From: an uncultured Lachnospiraceae bacterium
Lineage (GTDB): Bacteria > Bacillota > Clostridia > Lachnospirales > Lachnospiraceae
Length of the DNA: 64,000 bases
Direction of reading: 5' to 3'
Assembly (NCBI GenBank): GCA_949948735.1
Contig: CATLGV010000003.1
Location: 62,001 to 126,000 of the forward strand
This document shows, one piece after another, positions 51,411-58,697 of the stretch. A program made the position numbers and the translations under genes. The notes beneath the pieces were generated by a model that was not told where the DNA came from, searched no databases, and worked only from the letters and a program-made list of their open reading frames with translations. The stretch's first letter is position 1; every line of letters begins with the position of its first letter.

Positions 51411-52568
51411 TCAATGCTCCAGATGCTGCCGCAGCCTGTCGATAAGCTTCGACTTGCGGATGCGCTCCTGCTGATCCGCGGCAATCAGCTCTGCCATAAA
51501 GCGGCTGATCTCCCACAGCATGCGCTTCGTCTCCTCATTCATCCCCTTGTATGCCTGTCGGACGGAATGCAGCTTTTGTGGAAAATCCGCGCCAACCGTT
51601 TTCAGGTCCGTCAGCGTGCTTGCCTCCGTAATCTCTACAAGGCGGAAGAGGTTTTCCAGAAAATCCCCCACCTGCTCCCGCTCCAGCGCAAATATCCACC
51701 GGTTAATCCGGTCATACAGCTCCCTGCGCGCATGCACGCTCTCCTGCGCCCGCAGAAAATGGTCGCCCTCCACGCACCAGCTGAGCGCCACATGCTGCGC
51801 TATGCCGATTTGCGTGCTTTTAATCAAGGTGTAGTCTTCCTTTGTCTCCATCAGCATCCCGACAAAGGATTCGTCCGGGACGATTTTGAGCACCTTGTCC
51901 CTGATGCCGTCATAGTCGAGCGTCTCCAAGAAGTCCGGCCGGAAGCCGGGCCCGTCCATATTGTAGACTCTCGCAATCCGCAAGCGGAGCGCGGCGTCGC
52001 AGCTCATCGCCGCATAGACCGCAAGATTGCCGCCCTTGGAGTGGCCGCCCAGATAAAACCGCAGGTTCTTCTTTCGCGCAAGCAGCGCGGCCACCTGCCG
52101 CACGTACTCCACGCTGCGAAGCTGCGCGCCCACCGGCGTCCTGTACGCCATATAGGCGTCCTCCTTCCAGCCCACCAGCGCGTCGTCCGTTCCCCGAAAG
52201 GATAGAAAGGCCTCGCCGCTTCCAAGCAGGAAGGTAATCGCGCAAAACTGTACGGCCTCCTCCGCGTCCGTCTCACATACATAGTAAGCCGCCCGCGTAT
52301 TCCTGTAACGCCGCGCGCTCATCACCTTATAGAAAAGCTGCCGGTTCTTCTCCTCCTCCCATTTGACGGAAATAAAGTTCTGCCCGTCCATCTGCCTGGC
52401 AATATCGGGAAACGCCACTCCCGGCTGCCTGTCCGCCATTCCCGGAACAATATTATCATAAACATAATAAGAAAGATGTGAAAATATCAGTCCGTCTACT
52501 TCGCAAAAGGGCTTTTCCACAAAGGTAAAGCCCCCAAACTCGTCAACATAAGAAAGCATATCGCCCAT
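51411..52568 (-). CDS. DUF2974/Mbeg1-like alpha/beta-hydrolase
   Basis: 385 residues, cytoplasmic. The hydrolase nucleophile motif GHSKGGN (S177) sits after a strand (LRFYLGG), with FLSFRGTDD as the probable oxyanion region and a candidate acid in IVPDESFVGML (about residue 235). A histidine near 260 could complete a triad. The start MLSYVDEFGGFTFVEKPFCEVDGLIFSHLSYY (quoted in parts elsewhere) is typical of DUF2974. Lipase-like activity is presumed from the family; no substrate is known. GGAGG precedes the ATG. It is followed by, and convergent with, nothing; the next minus-strand gene is uxaB. Confidence 0.82.
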   Translation of the reverse strand: MGDMLSYVDEFGGFTFVEKPFCEVDGLIFSHLSYYVYDNIVPGMADRQPGVAFPDIARQMDGQNFISVKWEEEKNRQLFYKVMSARRYRNTRAAYYVCETDAEEAVQFCAITFLLGSGEAFLSFRGTDDALVGWKEDAYMAYRTPVGAQLRSVEYVRQVAALLARKKNLRFYLGGHSKGGNLAVYAAMSCDAALRLRIARVYNMDGPGFRPDFLETLDYDGIRDKVLKIVPDESFVGMLMETKEDYTLIKSTQIGIAQHVALSWCVEGDHFLRAQESVHARRELYDRINRWIFALEREQVGDFLENLFRLVEITEASTLTDLKTVGADFPQKLHSVRQAYKGMNEETKRMLWEISRFMAELIAADQQERIRKSKLIDRLRQHLEH

Positions 52569-52642
52569 AATCGCGCCTCCGTCTCATCCTCGGCACACAA
52601 CGCACTGACCGGCCGGGTCCGCCGCGCATTTCCCGGGATATT

Positions 52643-53845
52643 CTAATAAAGCACTCCGTCATAGTATTGCAGCAGCAGCGCCACCACTTCATTGTACTGC
52701 GCCATCCCTTCCTCCACGCCGTTGAGCTTCAGCGTCGTCTCCATCAGCGTATTGGATACCTGTTTTACGGTGGCAGTCTTCACGACGGCCTTTTTCTCCA
52801 CTTCCTCCCAGTTCTCTCTTGTCAGGAAGATATTGTCGTCCGCCACGGTATTGCTGATTTTTACATGCTTTTTATACACCTCTTTACTCCTGCCAATCGA
52901 ATCGTAAAAGTCATTATTGACATAATTGAGCACGCTCAGATACCCGCAGTACTGCAAAAAGGGATCCTCCGACCGGACGCAGGCGAGATAGCCGATCATA
53001 TTGGCGTCATTCTCATAAATAAAGCCCTTGGTATGTGCAAGCTCGTGACACACGGTCGGAGCTACGTTGGTTATGTACATCACGGAATTGATATTGGCCT
53101 CCATGGAAAACGGGAAGTAATAGCCCATGATATACTGCTGGCTGAAAAATCCGGAATACGTCAGGTACTTTGGCGTCACGTAAAACCCCTGAAGCTGGTC
53201 ATAGTCCTCTCCGAGCTGCTGCATCGCCCTTGTCGCCTCCGCAATCAGGTCTCCCTCATAGACCACCGCGCCCCTGTCATCACGCGGAAAGGTCTCCGCC
53301 AGCGCATTGCACTGCTCCACGATATAATCCCGAAGCGCCGCCAGCTCCCTCTGCGTATAGCCCCGTCCGGAGCTGCCCGCATGCGTCACCGCGCTGTCCG
53401 AGACGTCGACCACCATCATGCCGGCCTCCTGCGCGCCCGCCATGTATTTCTCCGAAAATCCTGAAGCATGATAGAGGATAAAGCAGTTGAGCGTCATAAT
53501 ATAACATACGGCAAGCGCCGTCCACGCATATGCCCCCCAAAACCGCCGAAGCGTCTTTTGATAGCGGTTTCTTCTTATTCTATTCCAAATAAGGAAACCT
53601 ATTCCGAACACAGTAACGGCAACGGCCAAAATCAGCATAATCTCCCCGACGCTCAGCGGCGCTATGCTCGTCAGCCTGCCGTATGTATTTACCCACAGCG
53701 GGAAAACATGCCGGATATACCAGTCGCAGAACGCCACGCTCTGCCATGCGGCTGCATTCAGAAGGACAACTCCTATGATACCACACAGGTACACGGTTTT
53801 GTATAATTTAATGGATTTTTTACCAATATTTTCCGTTTTTTTCAT
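52643..53845 (-). CDS. DUF3810 membrane protein with HExxH zinc-protease motif
   Basis: 400 residues. Three hydrophobic segments at the N-terminal side (about 19-38, 66-88, 104-126), then an extracellular or periphery domain holding CHELAHTKGFIYENDAN: H267-E268-H271 and the downstream E/N as in zinc peptidases. DUF3810 is uncharacterised; the metallopeptidase idea comes from the motif. AGGGG serves the ATG at 53845; the frame opens 15 codons earlier. A TATAAT lies within 40 bp upstream. It is next to the DUF2974 gene, 74 bp apart. Confidence 0.82.
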   Translation of the reverse strand: MKKTENIGKKSIKLYKTVYLCGIIGVVLLNAAAWQSVAFCDWYIRHVFPLWVNTYGRLTSIAPLSVGEIMLILAVAVTVFGIGFLIWNRIRRNRYQKTLRRFWGAYAWTALAVCYIMTLNCFILYHASGFSEKYMAGAQEAGMMVVDVSDSAVTHAGSSGRGYTQRELAALRDYIVEQCNALAETFPRDDRGAVVYEGDLIAEATRAMQQLGEDYDQLQGFYVTPKYLTYSGFFSQQYIMGYYFPFSMEANINSVMYITNVAPTVCHELAHTKGFIYENDANMIGYLACVRSEDPFLQYCGYLSVLNYVNNDFYDSIGRSKEVYKKHVKISNTVADDNIFLTRENWEEVEKKAVVKTATVKQVSNTLMETTLKLNGVEEGMAQYNEVVALLLQYYDGVLY

Positions 53846-53962
53846 TGTTTTCCCCTCCGGCATATTGATTTTCCACAGCTTATTATACATATTATCACAT
53901 TTTTATTATTGTTTTTTTAATAAATTATGAACATTTACCAACGAAGCAAAAATCGTCGAATC

Positions 53963-53988
53963 AAAAAAGACAGCCGGCAATCCGGCTG
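53963..53988 (-). terminator. Intrinsic terminator of hflX
   Basis: CAGCCGG / CCGGCTG stem with a 4-base loop, followed on the minus strand by TCTTTTTTG, about 35 bp after the hflX stop. Confidence 0.85.
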
Positions 53989-54022
53989 CCTTTTCCTTTG
54001 CCTGGGACAGGCGTCATCAGAA

Positions 54023-55282
54023 TTAAACGAGATACTGCGCGTACCGTCCCGCATCCCGGACGCTGACATTTGCCTTCATGTAGATGCCGTCGTCCCGGTA
54101 ATCGGTGGCCGACACGACTGCATTGTCCTTCAGATAAGAGGCAATATCGCCTCTTTTATACGGTATCAACAGCTCACAGTCACGGTATCCGCCCGAAAGC
54201 TTTCCCTCAATCAGCGCAAGCAGCGCGTCGATGCCGGCGGACGACTTTGCCGACATGTACAACCTGTCATCGCCCTGAACGGTTGCAAGCTGGCCCATTC
54301 CGCACAAATCCGCCTTATTGAACACATAAATCATCGGTATCTGCTCCGCGCCAAGCTCCCGCAGCGTCTCCTTCGTGACCCGCATGTGTTCGGTATAATT
54401 CTCATCAGCATAATCAATCACCTGCAGCAGCAAATCCGCTTCCCGAACCTCCTCCAGCGTCGAGCGGAACGCCTTTACCAGACTGTGCGGCAGATTGGAG
54501 ATAAAGCCTACCGTATCGGAGAGCAGAAACGCGTTCCGGTCCGGCGGGGCTATCCGCCGCACCGTCGTATCCAGCGTCGCAAAAAGCATATCCTTCTCAA
54601 GCACCTGCTTCTCCTCATCCTTTACATACGCCGACAGCAGCGCGTTCATAATCGTTGACTTGCCCGCATTCGTATAGCCCACCAGCGCGACCCGCGGGAT
54701 CCCCGACTCCGCCCGCTTCTTACGCTGCGTCCGCCGCTCTCCCGAAATCGCCTCCAGCTCCCGCTTCATGCTGGTAAGGCGCTGCTCCAGCCGTCTTCTG
54801 TCAAGCTCTATTTTTTTCTCTCCGGCGCCCTTATTGCTCATTGCGCCGCTCGCGCCGCCCTGTCTTGAGAGCGCGTCGTGAAGCCCGACCAGCCGCGGCA
54901 GCATGTACTGGAGCCGTGCAACCTCCACCTGAAGCTTCGCCTCTCTGGTACGCGCCCGCTCGGAAAATATTTCGAGTATCAGCGTCGTCCTGTCCATTAC
55001 CGGGCAGTCCAGCGCCCGCTGGAGATTTCGAAGCTGTATCGGCGAGAGCCCGTTATCGAATATCACAAGCTCCGCCTCCAGCGCGCGCGCCGCCTCCCGT
55101 ACCTCCTCCACCTTTCCGGAGCCGATATAGGTCGCCGTATTGGCGCTCTCCATATTCTGTTCCATTCTTCCTACGGCTTCCATACCGCATGCAGCCGCAA
55201 GACTTACCATCTCCTCCATTGCCAGCTCAAACTCCTGCGGCTTTTTATCGATATTGGCTCCTACAATTAAAACACGTTCCAT
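54023..55282 (-). CDS. hflX: Ribosome-associated GTPase HflX
   Basis: GTPase that binds and splits stalled or stressed 70S ribosomes; a divergent Listeria homologue confers macrolide/lincosamide resistance. 419 residues: N-terminal HflX domain (about 1-170, IFDNGLSPIQLRNLQRAL, VMDRTTLILEIFSERA), glycine-rich linker (GGASGAMSNKGAGEKKIELDRR, in part), coiled coil, then the G domain with GYTNAGKST (G1), DTVGFI (G3), NKAD (G4) and a short C-terminal domain. GGAGGG precedes the ATG. No ordinary promoter lies close to the start; the nearest is 55608-55636, upstream of a leader ORF and two terminators. Confidence 0.95.
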   Translation of the reverse strand: MERVLIVGANIDKKPQEFELAMEEMVSLAAACGMEAVGRMEQNMESANTATYIGSGKVEEVREAARALEAELVIFDNGLSPIQLRNLQRALDCPVMDRTTLILEIFSERARTREAKLQVEVARLQYMLPRLVGLHDALSRQGGASGAMSNKGAGEKKIELDRRRLEQRLTSMKRELEAISGERRTQRKKRAESGIPRVALVGYTNAGKSTIMNALLSAYVKDEEKQVLEKDMLFATLDTTVRRIAPPDRNAFLLSDTVGFISNLPHSLVKAFRSTLEEVREADLLLQVIDYADENYTEHMRVTKETLRELGAEQIPMIYVFNKADLCGMGQLATVQGDDRLYMSAKSSAGIDALLALIEGKLSGGYRDCELLIPYKRGDIASYLKDNAVVSATDYRDDGIYMKANVSVRDAGRYAQYLV

Positions 55283-55309
55283 ATAATCCCTCCGTTTCCG
55301 ACGATGTGC

Positions 55310-55350
55310 GGGGTGCGCGCAGCAAAGCTGCTGATTTCCTTACGCACCCC
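55310..55350 (-). other. Hairpin next to the hflX ribosome site
   Basis: GGGGTGCG and CGCACCCC (8 bp) enclose an inner GCAGC/GCTGC stem. No T run. It ends 28 nt before the hflX start and could shape translation or protect the mRNA end. Confidence 0.5.
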
Positions 55351-55357
55351 TGCGCAT

Positions 55358-55395
55358 AAAAAATCCCATGGACACGATACTGCTGCCACGGGATT
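55358..55395 (-). terminator. Second intrinsic terminator (T2) in the hflX leader
   Basis: AATCCCGTGG pairs with CCATGGGATT (10 bp, one G-T) around 14 bases, followed on the minus strand by TTTTA after the stem's TT. Its 5' arm contains CGTGGCA (55384-55390), the exact complement of the 3' arm of the first terminator (TGCCACG), so the two terminators can be mutually coupled. Confidence 0.75.
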
Positions 55396-55459
55396 ATATC
55401 ATCAAGGGCGCGGACGGACGTCCGGACCCGCTTTATGACAAATACTCTTTCTTCACATG

Positions 55460-55489
55460 AAAAAAGTCGTGGCACCAAATGATACCACG
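55460..55489 (-). terminator. First intrinsic terminator (T1) in the hflX leader
   Basis: CGTGGTA pairs with TGCCACG (7 bp, one G-T) around 8 bases, then AC and six T on the minus strand. It lies 16 nt after the stop of the leader ORF. Its 5' arm can instead pair with codons 16-20 of that ORF. Confidence 0.8.
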
Positions 55490-55505
55490 CCAAAACGCAA
55501 ACCAC

Positions 55506-55577
55506 TTATCTGCGATTCTCCGAGGTAATCATATCGTTCCTGTAGCTGTCTGTAATGCGTCTGCTTCTATTGCTCAT
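55506..55577 (-). CDS. 23-codon leader ORF upstream of hflX
   Basis: ATG at 55577 to TAA at 55506-55508, encoding a basic peptide that starts MSNRSRRITD and ends MITSENRR. The ribosome site AGGAGGT (55586-55592) is near-perfect, 8 bases before the ATG, and a consensus promoter lies 30-60 bp upstream. Too short for usual gene calling. R4-S5-R6 fits the Arg/Lys-X-Arg/Lys pattern at which macrolide-bound ribosomes are known to stall. Codons 17-19 carry TTACCTC, the exact complement of the ribosome-site GAGGTAA. I read it as a regulatory leader peptide for hflX; a free-standing small protein is the alternative. Confidence 0.75.
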   Translation of the reverse strand: MSNRSRRITDSYRNDMITSENRR

Positions 55578-55607
55578 TGATACTTACCTCCTGTCCAGTC
55601 TGTCTGT

Positions 55608-55636
55608 ATTCTATCAGACGGCTCATAGCGTGTCAA
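55608..55636 (-). promoter_or_regulatory. Consensus promoter of the leader ORF/hflX unit
   Basis: TTGACA (55631-55636), 17-bp spacer, TAGAAT (55608-55613), starting about 20 bp after the stop of the upstream GH43 gene. Together with the leader ORF (55506-55577) and terminators (55460-55489, 55358-55395) it fills the 372-bp gap ahead of hflX. Confidence 0.88.
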
Positions 55637-55654
55637 GCTTTTTTGCATGAAATG

Positions 55655-57208
55655 CTAATGGTAGACAAAGTCCGAAAACCGCGCCGTACCGCCCGGCTGC
55701 TTTGTCGCGTACGCAAACAGCCCAAACCGGCAGCCCGCGAAATGGTCCAGCCAGAAGTAAAGCTTTTTCGGCGAGCCAAGACAGATAAACGCACCGTTCT
55801 CTTCATAATAGAACCGCGCCTCGTCCCGCATCCCGTCAAAATCTGCCTCCGCCATAAGACGCACCGCGCTGCCCTCCACCGGGATGCAGACACGCTCCGT
55901 CTCCCTGCAGCCTTCCTCCGGCGAGGACGCGTCATTCTCTGTCAGCACCACATAATAACGGCCGCCGCGCCGGGCAAGGGCCGCCATGCCATAGCAGCCC
56001 GCAAATACGCTGATGCCGGCGTAATCTCCGTCCCGCAGCAGGGCGCCGTCCACCGTAACCTGCGCGCTGCAGCGCGGAAAACGCATCCGCTGTGTAAAAA
56101 TATTGCGCGCCTGCGTGATATTGCCGCACACCCGTCCTGTCGTCACCGCAAGGAAGCCCTCTTCGCCGTCATTCTGAATCAGGGATAGATCCGGCTCGTG
56201 GTTCGTCTGCCAGCAGCTCTTAAAGCCATAGGTATCGTATGCCTCCGACACGGTCTGCCTGCCGGTCTCCGCATTTGTGAAAGGCCCCCGATAACGGAAA
56301 TCATCGCTGTCCACGAGCGGCCGATAAATATAATCGGCATTTCCACGCGGCGTCTCAAAGGACGCCGGAATGCTGCCGCCCACGCCAAATACAGGAAACG
56401 CGCGCTCAAAGGACACCGGAACCAATACCGGTATCCTGCCTGCAGCGCCATGGTCCTGAAAGAGCACCGCATACCATTTTCCGTCCGGCGTATCAACAAT
56501 GCCGCCCTGCGCAACGCCCTGGCCGCAGTACCCCCTGTCGTCATCCAGCACATCGCCCCCGGTAAACGCCGCCTCCGGCGTCTCTGCCATAAAGCAGGCC
56601 TCGACACGGCGCCAGCAGTCCCTGCGGGAATGAATGCAAAACAGATAATACCTGCCGTTTATTTTATAAAAATGCGTTCCCTCATAGCCAAGCATCGGAT
56701 TTCCCGTATCCTGCACCGCAACGCGGTCAAGTCCGCCCTCCCTGGGCCCGCCAAGATCCGCCCGCAGCTCCAGGATGCGGATTTCGGTATTGCCGTATGC
56801 GATGTAGACGCGGCCGTCATCGTCAAACAGCAGCGAGCAGTCATGGTAAAAGCCCTCTATGCACTGTTTCTTCCACGGGCCGTGAATGTCCCGGGCGCTG
56901 TACAGATATGTTTTCCCTGTGTCGTTTGCGACAAAGCATATATAGAACGTTCCCTTGTGGAACCGCAGGCTTGCCGCCCACATTCCCTTCCCGTATATGC
57001 CGTGTGCATCCTCAAGCGTCTGTCCCGGCGTACTGTCCAGCCGGTCATATACATAAGCTACATGCTCCCAGCATACCAGGTCATAAGAGCGCAGCAGCTC
57101 GCAGCCCGGCATAAAATGCATGGTCGTGCTCACCATATAATAAACGTCTCCCACCCGAATCACGTCCGGATCCGGGTAATCCAGTCTGATAATCGGATTG
57201 ATTTGCAT
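55655..57208 (-). CDS. GH43 family glycosidase (beta-xylosidase/arabinofuranosidase type) with C-terminal beta-sandwich
   Basis: 517 residues, no signal peptide, so cytoplasmic action on imported oligosaccharides. Five-bladed propeller: DYPDPDVIRVGDVYYMVSTT with the catalytic-base aspartate (D13), the middle acid in HDCSLLFDDDG, and the acid-catalyst glutamate in GYEGTHFYKINGRYYLF. Residues about 325-517 form the extra beta-sandwich seen in xylosidase-type members (FKSCWQTNHEPDLSL ... YAGISVFAGCYGMAAL). AGGGAGGTG precedes the ATG. It is next to a second GH43. Xylan- or arabinan-derived oligomers are likely substrates; the exact bond is not determined. Confidence 0.9.
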   Translation of the reverse strand: MQINPIIRLDYPDPDVIRVGDVYYMVSTTMHFMPGCELLRSYDLVCWEHVAYVYDRLDSTPGQTLEDAHGIYGKGMWAASLRFHKGTFYICFVANDTGKTYLYSARDIHGPWKKQCIEGFYHDCSLLFDDDGRVYIAYGNTEIRILELRADLGGPREGGLDRVAVQDTGNPMLGYEGTHFYKINGRYYLFCIHSRRDCWRRVEACFMAETPEAAFTGGDVLDDDRGYCGQGVAQGGIVDTPDGKWYAVLFQDHGAAGRIPVLVPVSFERAFPVFGVGGSIPASFETPRGNADYIYRPLVDSDDFRYRGPFTNAETGRQTVSEAYDTYGFKSCWQTNHEPDLSLIQNDGEEGFLAVTTGRVCGNITQARNIFTQRMRFPRCSAQVTVDGALLRDGDYAGISVFAGCYGMAALARRGGRYYVVLTENDASSPEEGCRETERVCIPVEGSAVRLMAEADFDGMRDEARFYYEENGAFICLGSPKKLYFWLDHFAGCRFGLFAYATKQPGGTARFSDFVYH

Positions 57209-57263
57209 CGCACACCTCCCTGTTTACGCCCCCTGTTCTCGGGCAGTCCCGCTTCAGCCGGCG

Positions 57264-58673
57264 TTATCTCAGGGTAAAGCACAGCAGGCTCGCATTGCCG
57301 CCGCCGCGGTACGTCAGGTATACCGCCTGCGGCCCGTCGGCGATTGCAGCCGGCGCGCTGTACTCCTCCCATACGTTTGAGCTCTGAATCGGAATCCGCG
57401 CCAGCAGCGGGCCGTCCCAGGCCGTGCGCACCTCAAAGCATCCGTCCGCGTATCCGCGGGTCTTTATCGCAATCTCCGTTACACCCTTACAGTCAAAATA
57501 CTTGAAGCCCGCCGTCGCAGTATCCTGCATATTGCCGATATAGCCCGGCTCCTCGTCCCCGTCCCGGCCGTCCTGCATGATTTTGGGGAACCGGTCGCCG
57601 CCCACATAAACGGAGTCCGTGTCCGTAAAAAGATTACACGCAAGATACGCGCCGTACGTTCCTTCTCCGCGCAGCGGACCGCCGTTAAGCCCGCACGAGG
57701 TCATCTCCACCTGCGGTATGCTCCCGTCCGGCATAATCGTGATTTTCTCCGCGCAGCCCTGTCTGCTGTACCAGGTGCCGTTCGTGTGCCGATGGTAGAA
57801 AATATACCACTCTCCGCCGATTTGCACCATGCTTCCGTGATTATTCGCCCCGTATGCCATCGGCTTATCCGCCGGCTTATAGGTATCTATATGCAGGTCG
57901 CTGTTGCTGACAATCACGCCGCCGTAGACAAAGCCCTTGTCCGGCGCATCGCTGACCGCATAACACAATTCATGCATCGGCGTGGACGAATAGATAAAAT
58001 AATATTTCCCGCCCGCCTTGCGAATCGAGGCCGCCTCAAAATACGCGTGTCCTTCAAAGCCTGTGCCCGCGCTGTATTCACAGCCCGGCACCACAATAGA
58101 CGGCGGCGTCTCCACCGTCAGCATGTCCGCGCCCAAAACCGTCAGCATCGCCCCGCTTCTGGACCTGTCTCCCCTGCCGCAGAAGCCGGTATAAAGATAC
58201 GTCCTCTCCCCTTCCGTCAACACGCCCGGGTCAAACTGCGGCTCGTCGCCTGCGCGCTCCCCAAGACGGGTCCCGTCCGGATAATGCACATATCCGTAGA
58301 ATTCAAACCGGCCCGCCGGGCTGTCGCTGACCGCCACGGACACCACGCACACCTTGTCCAGCACATAGTACAGATAGTACCTGCCGTCCGGCCCCACTGT
58401 AATATCCGGCGCGTACAGGCACATCCTGCCGTCCCTGTTGAGCGGATCCGCGTTTCTCGGATAAATCACGCCCTCATAACGCCAGCTGCCCAAATCGTCC
58501 ACCGGCGCCGACCAGCAGACATAGTCCCCCATGCAGAACACATATCCGTTATAAAAATCATGTGAACCGTAGACATACACCCTGTCCCCGAATACATAGG
58601 GCTCGCCGTCCGGAATATACTCCCACGACGGCAGATACGGATTATATGCCTGATTTTTCTGTAACTGTCCCAA
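57264..58673 (-). CDS. GH43 family glycosidase with C-terminal CBM6-like domain
   Basis: 469 residues, no signal peptide. Propeller start NPYLPSWEYIPDGEPYVFGDRVYVYGSHD, shown here by its GEPYVFGDRVYVYGS core, differs from the other GH43 (the base aspartate is replaced in context by DGEPYVF). LYAPDITVGPDGRYYLYYV supplies the middle acid region and FEGHAYFEAASIRKAGGKYY the acid-catalyst glutamate. Residues about 345-469 resemble a CBM6-type sandwich (AGFKYFDCKGVTEIAIKTRG ... PQAVYLTYRGGG). The start is a TTG at 58673 with AGGAGG 8 bases upstream; a nearer ATG is out of frame. Arabinan or arabinoxylan oligosaccharides are plausible substrates. Confidence 0.88.
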   Translation of the reverse strand: MGQLQKNQAYNPYLPSWEYIPDGEPYVFGDRVYVYGSHDFYNGYVFCMGDYVCWSAPVDDLGSWRYEGVIYPRNADPLNRDGRMCLYAPDITVGPDGRYYLYYVLDKVCVVSVAVSDSPAGRFEFYGYVHYPDGTRLGERAGDEPQFDPGVLTEGERTYLYTGFCGRGDRSRSGAMLTVLGADMLTVETPPSIVVPGCEYSAGTGFEGHAYFEAASIRKAGGKYYFIYSSTPMHELCYAVSDAPDKGFVYGGVIVSNSDLHIDTYKPADKPMAYGANNHGSMVQIGGEWYIFYHRHTNGTWYSRQGCAEKITIMPDGSIPQVEMTSCGLNGGPLRGEGTYGAYLACNLFTDTDSVYVGGDRFPKIMQDGRDGDEEPGYIGNMQDTATAGFKYFDCKGVTEIAIKTRGYADGCFEVRTAWDGPLLARIPIQSSNVWEEYSAPAAIADGPQAVYLTYRGGGNASLLCFTLR

Positions 58674-58697
58674 TTCATTCTCCTCCTTTTTGTTTCC

